NCBI GenBank assembly: GCA_019745775.1
Contig: JAIESR010000022.1
Span: 1 to 48,361 of the forward strand
From: Xanthobacteraceae bacterium
Lineage (GTDB): Bacteria > Pseudomonadota > Alphaproteobacteria > Rhizobiales > Xanthobacteraceae
DNA: 48,361 bases
Direction: 5' to 3'
The notes under the pieces were generated by a model. That model was not told the DNA's origin. It did not search any database and worked only from the letters and a program-made list of their open reading frames with translations. Each line of letters opens with the position of its first letter. The first letter of the stretch is position 1. The position numbers and the translations under genes were made by a program. Positions 16,639-24,317 of the stretch are shown piece after piece.

Positions 16639-18795
16639 CTACTTCGCCAGCGGGTCGGGCCGCAGCTGGAAGTGCACGGCCATCGGCTTCATGCCTTTGC
16701 CACCTTCGATCAGCCACGGCGTGCGATCGCCGCTCGAGGTCCACAGCCCGCGGCCCTTCCAGCCCGCGTTCGGATCGTCGATGCGTCCGTCAAATCCCTT
16801 GGCATAGAAGCCGAGCGGATAGGGGATGCGCAGCGAGACCATCTTGCCGTCGGCATAGGCGACCAGGCCGTCCATCAGGTTCGCCGTCGACATCGGCACG
16901 TCGCGGCCGAGGCCGAACGTGTTGTGCTGGTCGACCCAGGTGTAATAGCTCGACTCCGCACTGTTCTCGCCGATGCCTTGGAAGCCCGGGCCCGGGTACT
17001 GGTAGAACGACCAGCCTTCGGGGCAGTGGTTGCCGGTCGCCTGCGGTCCGTTGAGCGGACCCTTGCACTTGCGCCGGTCGAACGCGCCCATGTGGCCGCT
17101 CGCGAGCGACACCCAGACCACGCCCTGGCTGTCGATGTCGCCGCCGCGCGGACCGAAGCCCGGCATCGGCACGTTGTAGATCTCGGTGAGGGCGGTCTCC
17201 GACGGATTCGATCCCGGATTGATGCGCGCGACGGCGCCCGGGTTGAATCGGATCGTGCCCCAGACCGAGCCGTCGACCGGATTCGGCATCACGGCATAGA
17301 ACACCTGCGCGTAACGCCGATCCTTGGTCGGATCGAGCGGCTGGTTCGGCTCGGTGTATTCGCCGCGCACGCCGTCGCCGTTGGTGTCGAGGATCATCGG
17401 CGTCCAGCCCTGCGAGCGGGCCGCGTCGCCGGTCTCCTCGTACATCTTCAGGTTCAACCAGCCGACCACGCCGGTGCCGCCGCCGCTGGAGGTCCACAGC
17501 GTGTCGTTCTTGTCGTAGCCGAACTGGAGATGGTGCGTCTGGAAGCAGGTGTCGATGAAGGTGTACTTCATCGTCTTCGGATCCAGCATCGAGAGCTGCC
17601 GGTGCGACGAGGGCACCGGGAACGCCTTCGCCGAGGGGTGATCCGAGCCTTTGTTGCAGAAGTCCGGATTCTTGGAGCCGCGTCCGCGCGCCGCGAACCA
17701 GACCCGGCCGTGACGGTCGAACATGGCGTTATGGTTGTTGGTGCGCGTATCCCAGATCAGCTCCGAGCCCCAATAGGGCGACGGCGCCACCTGGCGATCG
17801 CTTGCCGCGTGACCCGGGCCGAGCGCCATGCCGGCCGTCTGGTCGGCCATCGGCGCGTTGAAGTAGGTCACGGTGTGGGTTTTCGGATCGAGGATCGGCC
17901 ACGCGTCGGTCGAATATTCGGGCGAGCCGAACACCGGGCCGTAGGCGTTGACGGTCGGGAAGCGCCGGTCGGACGCAATCAGGTCGTGCAGATAGTGCTT
18001 CTCGGTTCCCCAGTCCCACGTCGTGACGACGATGTTGCGCTCCTGGCCCTGCGGCCGCGTCGGCTTGGTGTGCGGAAGCTCACCCTTGGCGATCCGGTCG
18101 GTCCAGTCGGCGAAGTACTTGAACGGCGCGCCGCCCAGCGCTCCCGCCAGCAGCGTGACCATCTGTTCGCCGGACTGGCCCGAGGATACGCGCCGCACCC
18201 ACGCCTCGACCGACGACGAGTGCTTGCCGATGCCGTCCGGCATGGTGCGCGTCGAAAGCTGACCGAGCTGATGACAGCCGATGCAGCCGTTGTTCTTCAT
18301 ATTGTTCATCCAGTCGGTCCACGTGACCTTGGCTGGAATGTCGGACGACCCGCCGAAGTCGCTCTTGGGCGGAATCTTCATCATCGAGTACCAGTAGATC
18401 GCCGGATAATACTGCGCCGCCTCGGCGTCGGTCTTCGCCGGCACCGCCTTGTGATTGAGCTGCTGGCCGGGCACCGCGTCGAGCTTCGGCGAGTCGACGA
18501 GGCCGTAGCCGCGCACCCAGACCTTGTACTTGGCCTTGGGAAGGTCGGGCACGACGTAGCGGCCCTGGTCGTCGGTGACCACCATCTTGGCGTAGCGGGT
18601 CGGCAGGTCGCGGGTCTCCGCGATCACCCATACCCCCGCTTCTGGTCCTTTAGGTCCGGTTACAACGCCGCCGATGTCGTCGTTGTCGATCGCGACGGCG
18701 TTCGTCTGCGCCTGGAGTTGCACCGGCGGCCCGCTGAGCGCGAGCGCAAGCGCCACGGCGGCGACGCCGGCATACAATGCTCGTGTCATCCTCAT
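16639..18795 (-). CDS. Exported monoheme c-type protein with carboxypeptidase-regulatory-like and beta-propeller-like parts
   Basis: 718 residues. The signal peptide is 1-30. Residues 41-97 (GGVVTGPKGPEAGVWVIAET to VWVRGYG) form a carboxypeptidase-regulatory-like beta-sandwich. CIGCH at 171-175 is a single c-type heme site. The remaining 500 residues are rich in repeated W/G strand motifs (FDRHGRVWFAARGRG, DTLWTSSGGGTG, GVVWVSLASGHMGAFDRR, GLWTSSGDRTPW), which suggests a Vgb/SMP-30-like propeller. I infer a periplasmic electron-transferring dehydrogenase or lactonase-like enzyme; the substrate is unknown. It is divergent from the membrane-protein genes starting at 19104. Another small carboxypeptidase-regulatory-like protein occurs at 20497, in the same cluster. 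Confidence 0.8.
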   Translation of the reverse strand: MRMTRALYAGVAAVALALALSGPPVQLQAQTNAVAIDNDDIGGVVTGPKGPEAGVWVIAETRDLPTRYAKMVVTDDQGRYVVPDLPKAKYKVWVRGYGLVDSPKLDAVPGQQLNHKAVPAKTDAEAAQYYPAIYWYSMMKIPPKSDFGGSSDIPAKVTWTDWMNNMKNNGCIGCHQLGQLSTRTMPDGIGKHSSSVEAWVRRVSSGQSGEQMVTLLAGALGGAPFKYFADWTDRIAKGELPHTKPTRPQGQERNIVVTTWDWGTEKHYLHDLIASDRRFPTVNAYGPVFGSPEYSTDAWPILDPKTHTVTYFNAPMADQTAGMALGPGHAASDRQVAPSPYWGSELIWDTRTNNHNAMFDRHGRVWFAARGRGSKNPDFCNKGSDHPSAKAFPVPSSHRQLSMLDPKTMKYTFIDTCFQTHHLQFGYDKNDTLWTSSGGGTGVVGWLNLKMYEETGDAARSQGWTPMILDTNGDGVRGEYTEPNQPLDPTKDRRYAQVFYAVMPNPVDGSVWGTIRFNPGAVARINPGSNPSETALTEIYNVPMPGFGPRGGDIDSQGVVWVSLASGHMGAFDRRKCKGPLNGPQATGNHCPEGWSFYQYPGPGFQGIGENSAESSYYTWVDQHNTFGLGRDVPMSTANLMDGLVAYADGKMVSLRIPYPLGFYAKGFDGRIDDPNAGWKGRGLWTSSGDRTPWLIEGGKGMKPMAVHFQLRPDPLAK

Positions 18796-19103
18796 TGCGT
18801 CATCCCTCTCTCGTTTATGACGGATTTATACAGGCTCGTTGTGCGGCTCTTGGGCGGCTCTGGCCTGGTCGCGAAAAGCATATCCAATCCGGTTCTGCCC
18901 TACAACGGGACGTCGGCCTCCTCGAACCCGGGCTTGCAGCAGCCGCACTGCGGAATCTCGCTTGCAAACGCCGGGATCGAGGATCGGCGACACGCGTTCG
19001 CCTTCACAACCCCGGCACACCGTGCGAACATCCGCGGCGTTGGAAAAAAACCGGCGCGGCCGGAGCCCGGGCTTCCGCTGCGCGACGAAACGGGGGGAGG
19101 TCG
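18796..19103. other. Divergent intergenic region between heme gene and membrane-protein genes
   Basis: 308 bases without a supported gene, holding the start regions of both flanking units. On the minus side AGAGAGGG precedes the start at 18795, and a TATAAA (complement of 18825-18830) could be a -10 element. On the plus side GGGGGGAGG precedes 19104. I could not find a clear operator. A minus-strand frame ending near 18900 with a CGCC motif runs in from the next gene and has no start of its own. Confidence 0.5.
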
Positions 19104-19583
19104 ATGTCCGTCAATACGTTCTGGACCATTCTCTTGATCATTCACGGCCTGTTGGCCGTGGCGCTGCTCGGCGCGCTCACCCATCAGGCGATGGCGGTGC
19201 TGATGCCGGTACGCCAGGCGGCCGGCAATTTCGTCGACCGCTTCCGCGCGGTGCCGGCGGCCGGTTATGCGACCGCGGTGTGCGTGCTCTGGGTCCTCAC
19301 CTTCATCATGGGCGCGTGGATCTACGTCAAATTCCGGATCTATATCCGCATCCCGATCGAGCAGGCCGGCTTCTGGAAGACGCAGGGCTTCTTCGAGCTC
19401 AAGGAGCATGCCGTCACCATCGGCATGGGCGTTCTGCCGGCATACTGGTACTTCTGGAAGAACGCGCGCGACCCGCAATACGACAGCGTGCGCAAGTGGC
19501 TGACGGTGCTGCTCGCCGTCATCATCTGGTTCGGATTCATTGTCGGACACGTCATCAATAACGTTCGGGGGTACGGATCATGA
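19104..19583 (+). CDS. Four-helix membrane protein with intramembrane histidines, possible b-heme anchor
   Basis: 159 residues from the ATG at 19104, with GGGGGGAGG 4 nt upstream. Four hydrophobic segments are visible at about 8-34, 56-75, 102-118 and 132-152. Histidines fall within or at the edge of helices 1, 3 and 4 (His14 and His27, His102, His149). This pattern is seen in membrane anchors that hold b-type heme, but no named family was recognised. It overlaps the next gene by ATGA and diverges from a c-type heme protein, so a quinone-linked electron path is a reasonable inference. Confidence 0.7.
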   Translation: MSVNTFWTILLIIHGLLAVALLGALTHQAMAVLMPVRQAAGNFVDRFRAVPAAGYATAVCVLWVLTFIMGAWIYVKFRIYIRIPIEQAGFWKTQGFFELKEHAVTIGMGVLPAYWYFWKNARDPQYDSVRKWLTVLLAVIIWFGFIVGHVINNVRGYGS

Positions 19584-19993
19584 GCACGACCACCACCACA
19601 ACGTCATCGACCGCAGCCAAGCCGGCATCCTCGTCGCTCGCCGCATCGGCGAAATTCAAGACGTTCGCGATCGTCTTCTCGATCACCGCGCCGATTCTCT
19701 ACGTGGTGTGCGAGCTCTTCAGCCTGCCGCTGTTCACGTATCATCCGGCGACCAACCGCTTCGATTTCGGCTGGGCGCCCGGACGCAGCGGCGAGGGGCC
19801 GGCGATGTACTGGTACGGCTGGACCGCGACCATGCTGATCGGCTGCACCGTGATCGGATGGCTCGCCACGCTGTTGCCGGAACGTGCGATCCGGGCGATT
19901 CCATTGGCGCTGATCTGGCTGTTGCCGATCCTGGCGATGGTGCCGCTGGCCTGGGCGCTCAAGCCGTTCTGGGAGAAGGGCGGCTGGCTGTAG
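19580..19993 (+). CDS. Three-helix membrane protein, partner of the upstream gene
   Basis: 137 residues. A low-complexity Thr/Ser/Ala N-terminus (about 1-25) is followed by helices at about 28-50, 78-98 and 104-126. A loop (FTYHPATNRFDFGWAPGRSGEGPAMYWYG) joins helices 1 and 2. The start codon overlaps the previous stop as ATGA, which indicates translational coupling and near-equal expression. I do not recognise the family. With the 159-residue protein it would form a seven-helix membrane unit facing the heme protein encoded across the divergent region. Confidence 0.72.
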   Translation: MSTTTTTTSSTAAKPASSSLAASAKFKTFAIVFSITAPILYVVCELFSLPLFTYHPATNRFDFGWAPGRSGEGPAMYWYGWTATMLIGCTVIGWLATLLPERAIRAIPLALIWLLPILAMVPLAWALKPFWEKGGWL

Positions 19994-20012
19994 GGAAAGC
20001 GATAGAGGCCAA

Positions 20013-20384
20013 GTGAAAGCGACAGCGACAGTGTCGAAGCTCGATCTCGCGGTCGTCGTGGTCGCCATCGCCGGCGGCGCGCTCTGGATCGAGCAGGGCC
20101 ATCGGGTCGTCATCGACGCCCCGGTGGCCGAAGCCGCGGTCGCCAGCGCAGCGTGCTCCGACAGCGATGCGGTGCCGTACAGCGCGGCATGCCTGGAATA
20201 CCTCAAGGCCGCGCCCGAGCCGGCGCCGCGGCCGCGGGTCGTGGCCGTTGCGCCGGCGCCGTGCCCGGACAATGACCGCGTGCCTTACAGTGCGAGTTGC
20301 ATTGCGTTCATGGCGAGCGGCACCGAGACCGGCATGCGCTGGCGGCCGACCGCCGGGCCGCCGTCCATACCGGCGCCGCAATAA
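20013..20384 (+). CDS. Membrane-anchored Cys-repeat protein
   Basis: 123 residues with a GTG start at 20013, 5 nt after GAGG. One helix (about 10-26) anchors a periplasmic tail that contains two copies of a C-x-D-x-D-x-VPYSA-x-C motif: ACSDSDAVPYSAAC and PCPDNDRVPYSASC, separated by a proline-rich linker. Each copy probably closes by a disulphide. The acidic D-x-D within the loop could bind a metal ion. No known family is recognised. It lies 19 nt after the three-helix gene and so is likely in the same operon. Confidence 0.65.
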   Translation: MKATATVSKLDLAVVVVAIAGGALWIEQGHRVVIDAPVAEAAVASAACSDSDAVPYSAACLEYLKAAPEPAPRPRVVAVAPAPCPDNDRVPYSASCIAFMASGTETGMRWRPTAGPPSIPAPQ

Positions 20385-20496
20385 TGCGGTCGAAAGGCGT
20401 CGCCGACGCGGTAGAAATCGCCCGTCCGGCGCGCTAGATTGGATGCCAAAGCCAGCGGCTCCATCGAAAAAGGCCGCGAGCCACGGGAGGTCGCGA

Positions 20497-20904
20497 ATGG
20501 GAATCCTTGGTCGGCGTTCTGCTTGGCATGCGGCGCTCGCGCTCGGCATGACCTGCGCGTTGTCGACGGCGCTCTGGGCCGGCGGGTCCGGTTTCGGCGA
20601 CGACGATCACGACCACGAGAACGAAGGCCCGGCCTATTTCGGCTTCGTCAAGGACACCAACGGCGCCACCGTTGCGGACGCCAAGGTGACGGTGGCGATC
20701 AAGGATCGCGGCGGCGTGATCACCCGTACCGACGCGCTCGGCGCCTATCGCGTGCCCGGCTTCGGCAAGGAGATCGATCCCAAGGAGGTGCTGATCTCGT
20801 GCGAGAAGCAGGGCTACAAGCAGGTCCGCGTGTTCCGCCGCACCGCGCCCGACGCCGATCCGAAGGTCCCGATCGAGACCGAATGCACGATGCAGCGGGC
20901 GTGA
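20497..20904 (+). CDS. Exported carboxypeptidase-regulatory-like domain protein
   Basis: 135 residues from the ATG at 20497, preceded by GGGAGG. Signal peptide about 1-28 (CALSTALWA-GG), then an acidic His/Asp stretch (DDDHDHENE) and a single beta-sandwich (YFGFVKDTNGATVADAKVTV, ALGAYRVPGFG, CEKQGYKQVRVFRR). This has the same fold pattern as residues 41-97 of the heme protein at 16639. The His/Asp stretch could bind a metal. I infer that it belongs to the same periplasmic assembly, as a carrier or docking piece; that is not shown by the sequence itself. Confidence 0.72.
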   Translation: MGILGRRSAWHAALALGMTCALSTALWAGGSGFGDDDHDHENEGPAYFGFVKDTNGATVADAKVTVAIKDRGGVITRTDALGAYRVPGFGKEIDPKEVLISCEKQGYKQVRVFRRTAPDADPKVPIETECTMQRA

Positions 20905-20944
20905 CCCGCCCGACGACACCGCCGCGACGCTGGCGGTTGTTATT

Positions 20945-21100
20945 GTGCCCTCTCCCCTCGAGGGAGAGGGCCAGAAGGTGTCTCAGGGCATGCGATGGGT
21001 GAGGGGGTCGCTTCGCGAGATTTTTTCACGAAGAAACCCCCTCACCCGATTGCGTTTGCGGATTCTTTCTTGAGCCCTCTCCCTCGAGGGGAGAGGGCAC
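20945..21100. repeat. Palindromic repeat with perfect 26-bp inverted arms
   Basis: The left arm 20945-20970 (GTGCCCTCTCCCCTCGAGGG...) and right arm 21075-21100 are exact inverted copies over 26 bases. Between them are GGTGAGGGGG and CCCCCTCACC, a second inverted pair, and a smaller TTCG-type stem. It lies between two genes on the same strand. It belongs to the CCCTCTCC family seen at 16383, 27236 and 32547. Confidence 0.8.
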
Positions 21101-21168
21101 GAGACGTAGGCACCCGAGATGTGCTGATGCATGTGTAGCCCACGAGTCTTGCATGACACGAGTCTCGC

Positions 21169-22176
21169 ATGAGTAGTCTGGTCGTCCGCCGTTTGTGTTT
21201 GGTGGTCGCTTCGGTTTTGGCGTGCATCGGCGCAACAAGCGCCGCCTTCAGCCAGCCCATTCATGTCCGCTATGGCCAGGCCTATTCGGCGCAGCGCTCG
21301 ATCTTCGCGCTGCCGATGCTGCTCGCCGAGCGGCAGGGCTTCTTCCTGCGCGAAGGCCTCGACTTCCACATGGTACCGGTGCCCGGCGGCGGCACCAAGA
21401 TGATCGACGCGCTGCATGACGGCACCGCGCATATCAGCCACGTCGCGACGCCGTTCCTGGTGCAGGCCGCGCTCGCCGGCTCCGACGCGGTCGCGGTGGT
21501 CACCGAGTTCAACAACCCGATCTACAGCCTGGTGGCGAAGCCCGAGATCAAGAGCTACGCCGATCTCAAAGGCAAGCTGATCGGGCTCGCGGCCGAGACC
21601 GGCTCGATCACCATCTCGATCCGCAAGCTGCTCGCCATGAACGGCATCCAGCGCGAGGACTTCCGCTCGCGCTTTGTCGACGGCACGCCCGACCGGCTCG
21701 TGTGCCTCACCAAGGGCGATTGCGATGCGGTGCCGCTCGGCCAGCCGCAGGATTTCGTGGCGATGCGGCAGGGCTTCCGCCTGCTCGGCCTGTCGACCGA
21801 AGCGGTGCCGGAATTCCTCTACACCGTGACGGCGGCGCGCCGCTCCTGGGCGAACGAGAACAGGGAAGCGGTCGTGCGATACGCCCGCGCGATGGCGGCG
21901 TCGTTCGCCTTCATCCGCGATCCCAAGAACCGCGAGGAAGTTGTCAAGACCATCGCCGCCACCACCGGCTTCGCCGAAGCCAATGCGCGGCTGACGCTGG
22001 CGCTCTATTTCGAGCCCGAGCAGCGCGTGCTGCCGATGCGCGGCGAGATCGGCATGAAGGGGATGGAGACCGCGATCTCGTTCCTGGGTGAGGCCGGCAT
22101 CGTCAAGCCGCCGCTGCCGCCGGCGGCGCGCTTCGTCGACCTTTCCTACCTGCGCGCCGCCGGGTTGCAGGACTAG
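21169..22176 (+). CDS. NMT1/SsuA-type ABC substrate-binding protein
   Basis: 335 residues. The signal peptide is about 1-29 (ATSAAFS-QP). VRYGQAYSAQRSIFALPMLLAERQGFFLREGLDF is the typical NMT1/SsuA/TauA opening of a type 2 periplasmic-binding fold. DLKGKLIGLAAETGS and DRLVCLTKGDCDAVPLG follow as the second-lobe motifs. Ligands of this family include thiamine precursors, sulfonates and nitrate-like anions; the actual ligand is not readable. No ABC permease or ATPase accompanies it. The start codon has only a weak ribosome site. Confidence 0.82.
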   Translation: MSSLVVRRLCLVVASVLACIGATSAAFSQPIHVRYGQAYSAQRSIFALPMLLAERQGFFLREGLDFHMVPVPGGGTKMIDALHDGTAHISHVATPFLVQAALAGSDAVAVVTEFNNPIYSLVAKPEIKSYADLKGKLIGLAAETGSITISIRKLLAMNGIQREDFRSRFVDGTPDRLVCLTKGDCDAVPLGQPQDFVAMRQGFRLLGLSTEAVPEFLYTVTAARRSWANENREAVVRYARAMAASFAFIRDPKNREEVVKTIAATTGFAEANARLTLALYFEPEQRVLPMRGEIGMKGMETAISFLGEAGIVKPPLPPAARFVDLSYLRAAGLQD

Positions 22177-22221
22177 GCGCGGCGCGCTAGCAACATGCCG
22201 ACCAGATGAGGCCTATCGAGC

Positions 22222-22345
22222 GTCATGGCCGGGCTTGTCCCGGCCATCTACGTCTTCGATCGCGACGGTGTCCAAAGGCGTGGATGCCCGCGAAATAAGG
22301 GCGTTTACGCCCGTCTTCGACGTGCTATGCGCGGGCATGACGGCG
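22222..22345. repeat. Dispersed repeat with CATGGCCGGG hairpin
   Basis: It has two stem regions. The first is ATGGCCGGG/CCCGGCCAT (22225-22247). The second is an outer GATGCCCGCG/CGCGGGCAT pair (about 22283-22338) enclosing GGGCGTTTACGCCC (22299-22312) and GTCTTCGACG. The inner module is shared with the repeat at 16383, and the first stem is shared with the terminator at 16582. It ends about 60 nt before the next gene, with no T-run, so it is not an obvious terminator. Confidence 0.75.
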
Positions 22346-22402
22346 AGGGGCTGTACCGAACAATTGCGATGTAGCTCGCTCGCGCACTAGGAGACCCGTC
22401 CC

Positions 22403-23152
22403 ATGGCCGTTAACGACGCAGTGAGCCAAGAGCTCGCGCCCACCGGAAAACTACGGGTCGCGATCGCGGTCGGGCCGTCGGCCTCGGCGCTGTGGACCGT
22501 GCGCGACGCCGCAACCGGCAAGCCCAAGGGCGTGCCGGTCGAGCTCGGCACCGCGATGGCGCAAAAACTGGGGATCCCGGTTGAACTCGTCGAATATGCG
22601 TCGTCCGGCGACATCGTCGCCTCCCGCGACCGGAACGCCTGGGACGTCACCTTCGTGCCGGTCGACGACGACCGCAAGAAGGCGATCGATTTCGGCGCGC
22701 CGTATCACCTGCTGCAGAGCACCTACCTGATCGCGCCGGGCTCCGCGATCAAGACGCTGGCAGAGGCCAACCGCGCCGGCGTGCGGATCGCGATCGTCGA
22801 CGGCACCGCCACCGGCCGCGCCTCGGTCGCCGCGTCGCCCAACGCGACCACCGTGAAGGTGAAGAATCCCGACGAGGCGGTCGCCATGATGAAGGCCGGC
22901 CGGCTCGACGCCATCGCGCTGTCGCGCGAGTCGGTCGGCGGTCTTGTCGCCGCGCTGCCGGGCTCGCGCGTGCTCGATGAAGCCTTCCTCAACTCCACCA
23001 CCGCCGTGGCGGTGCCGCAGAACAGGCCGGCGGCGCGCGCCTACGTCACCGAATTCATCGAGGAGGCGAAGGCCTCCGGTCTGGTGCGCCGCGCGCTCGA
23101 CATGATGGGGTTGAAGACGTCGCAAGTGGCGCCGCCCGGGATGAAGGCGTAG
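22403..23152 (+). CDS. Signal-less SBP_bac_3-like ligand-binding protein
   Basis: 249 residues with a type 2 periplasmic-binding fold: GKLRVAIAVGPSASALWTVRD, VPVELGTAMAQKLGIPVELVEY, WDVTFVPVDDDRKKAIDFGAPYHLLQSTYLI and a final FIEEAKASGLVRRALD. There is no signal peptide. A TAG stop five codons upstream in the same frame rules out a longer N-terminus, and the ATG has GGAG 9 nt upstream. It therefore should stay in the cytoplasm. I recall signal-less relatives in Bradyrhizobium-type genomes. The gene is 4 nt from the potassium-channel gene, which suggests the two act together. Confidence 0.78.
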   Translation: MAVNDAVSQELAPTGKLRVAIAVGPSASALWTVRDAATGKPKGVPVELGTAMAQKLGIPVELVEYASSGDIVASRDRNAWDVTFVPVDDDRKKAIDFGAPYHLLQSTYLIAPGSAIKTLAEANRAGVRIAIVDGTATGRASVAASPNATTVKVKNPDEAVAMMKAGRLDAIALSRESVGGLVAALPGSRVLDEAFLNSTTAVAVPQNRPAARAYVTEFIEEAKASGLVRRALDMMGLKTSQVAPPGMKA

Positions 23153-23156
23153 GCGG

Positions 23157-23609
23157 ATGGGGAACACGAGCGACCTGTTCATCGGGCTGTTGATCAGCTT
23201 CCTCAATTTCGGCATCCATGCGGTTCTGACTGCGCTGATTGTGGTCGCGACACGGCGCGCGGAGTTGCGCACCCATCATCACGGCATCTTCGTGCGCCTG
23301 AGCACGCTGCTGACGGTTGCCGTCTCGATCCTGATGTTTGCGCATATCCTGGAGATTACCGTGTGGGCGGCCGCCCTCGATTTGATGGGCGTGCAGATCG
23401 TCAATGTCGGGAGCTTCGAATTCGCGTTCGAGAACTACACCGCGCTCGGCTACGGCGACGCCCTGCCGAAGAACGTGCGCTACCGGCTGCTCGGGCCGAT
23501 CATGGCGCTCAACGGGCTCCTGCTGATCGGCTGGTCGGTGGCCGTCATCTTCGAGGTCATGCGCATGGCCGAATTCGAGATCGGAAAGCGCCCGAAGCGC
23601 ACCGATTGA
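23157..23609 (+). CDS. Small potassium-channel pore protein (ion-transport-2 type)
   Basis: 150 residues. Membrane helices lie at about 7-30, 48-72 and 108-134, with a re-entrant pore segment before the last one. It holds the selectivity filter TALGYGD (residues 95-101), preceded by FEFAFENY as pore helix. The consensus is TVGYGD, so the filter has one extra hydrophobic position change, but the GYGD is intact. The C-terminus is short with no RCK domain. The start is 4 nt after the ligand-binding protein at 22403, so the two are translationally linked. Confidence 0.82.
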   Translation: MGNTSDLFIGLLISFLNFGIHAVLTALIVVATRRAELRTHHHGIFVRLSTLLTVAVSILMFAHILEITVWAAALDLMGVQIVNVGSFEFAFENYTALGYGDALPKNVRYRLLGPIMALNGLLLIGWSVAVIFEVMRMAEFEIGKRPKRTD

Positions 23610-23617
23610 CGGTGACG

Positions 23618-24199
23618 TCAGGTGTTGTTCTTGCTGCCGGCGGGCTTGATCGCGCGCAGCACGATCTCGGTCTGCTGGATGACGTTGTTGTAGGTGCTCG
23701 CCGCGTAGTCGAGATCGGCGCTCGTTATCTCGCCGCGCTCAAAACGGCCGCTCCAGGGCTCGCCGAGGCGCCGCTGGACCGAGACCGTCTCGAAATCGAT
23801 GCCGAGATAGATGCCAAGCGGCGTGTCGGCGCCGCCCGCCGCGATCCAATATCGATTGGCCGTTTGTGAAAACATCAGCAGGCCGATCTCGGTGATCGGG
23901 CGAACATGCGTCGGATCGTTCAGGAAATGATCGTGGCGTGGATGCGGGACGATAATGGTGATCCGCATTCCGTTGCGGGAGACGCGGTAGAGCTCCTTGA
24001 AGATGCCGAGATAGACATCGTTCGCCGCTCCGAGATGTTCAAGGACGTGGCTCAGGACGATCTCGTCGACGGAGTCCGCAGGCCACGGCCATGGCAGGGC
24101 TTCGAGATCGACGATCTGGTCGGGGTTGCAGGCCGGTACCTTGTCGACGTTCAGCCAGCCGTCGACTTTGTGGTTGCCGCAACCGAGGTTGAGGCGCAT
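23618..24199 (-). CDS. Class I SAM-dependent methyltransferase
   Basis: 193 residues from ATG at 24199 (MRLNLGCGNH). LNLGCGNHKVDGWLNVD is the SAM-binding motif I and first acidic loop, and DEIVLSHVLEHLG is motif IV region of the Methyltransf_11 type. PHPRHDHFLNDPTHVRPIT is a conserved later segment seen in predicted sugar- or glycan-linked methyltransferases; the acceptor is unknown. An earlier possible start at 24268 would add a 23-residue segment lacking family similarity. It converges on the channel gene with 8 nt between stops. Confidence 0.82.
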   Translation of the reverse strand: MRLNLGCGNHKVDGWLNVDKVPACNPDQIVDLEALPWPWPADSVDEIVLSHVLEHLGAANDVYLGIFKELYRVSRNGMRITIIVPHPRHDHFLNDPTHVRPITEIGLLMFSQTANRYWIAAGGADTPLGIYLGIDFETVSVQRRLGEPWSGRFERGEITSADLDYAASTYNNVIQQTEIVLRAIKPAGSKNNT

Positions 24200-24280
24200 G
24201 GAGCGCAAGCCCTCGCTCGATACCGCGCTCGACAGTGTTTCGTGGCCGCGACATAAAGCAAGATACATTCGCGTCGGATT

Positions 24281-24294
24281 GAGATAAAAATCTC
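24281..24294. promoter_or_regulatory. Small inverted repeat GAGAT-AAAA-ATCTC between divergent genes
   Basis: The 14-base site lies in an A/T-rich patch between the methyltransferase (minus, start 24199) and the aminotransferase (plus, start 24318), 24 nt upstream of the latter. It may be an operator or part of a promoter. The symmetry is short enough to arise by chance, so the call is tentative. Confidence 0.3.
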
Positions 24295-24317
24295 ATATAC
24301 GGGAGAGGAACGCCTGC

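Noticed and set aside
18826-19020. Minus-strand frame with a CGCC motif between the divergent genes
   Set aside because: No start signal of its own and no recognisable family; it is a continuation of a shadow frame.
16591-19137. Very long plus-strand frame opposite the 718-aa gene
   Set aside because: A shadow of a GC-biased gene; the minus strand has a signal peptide and CIGCH site.
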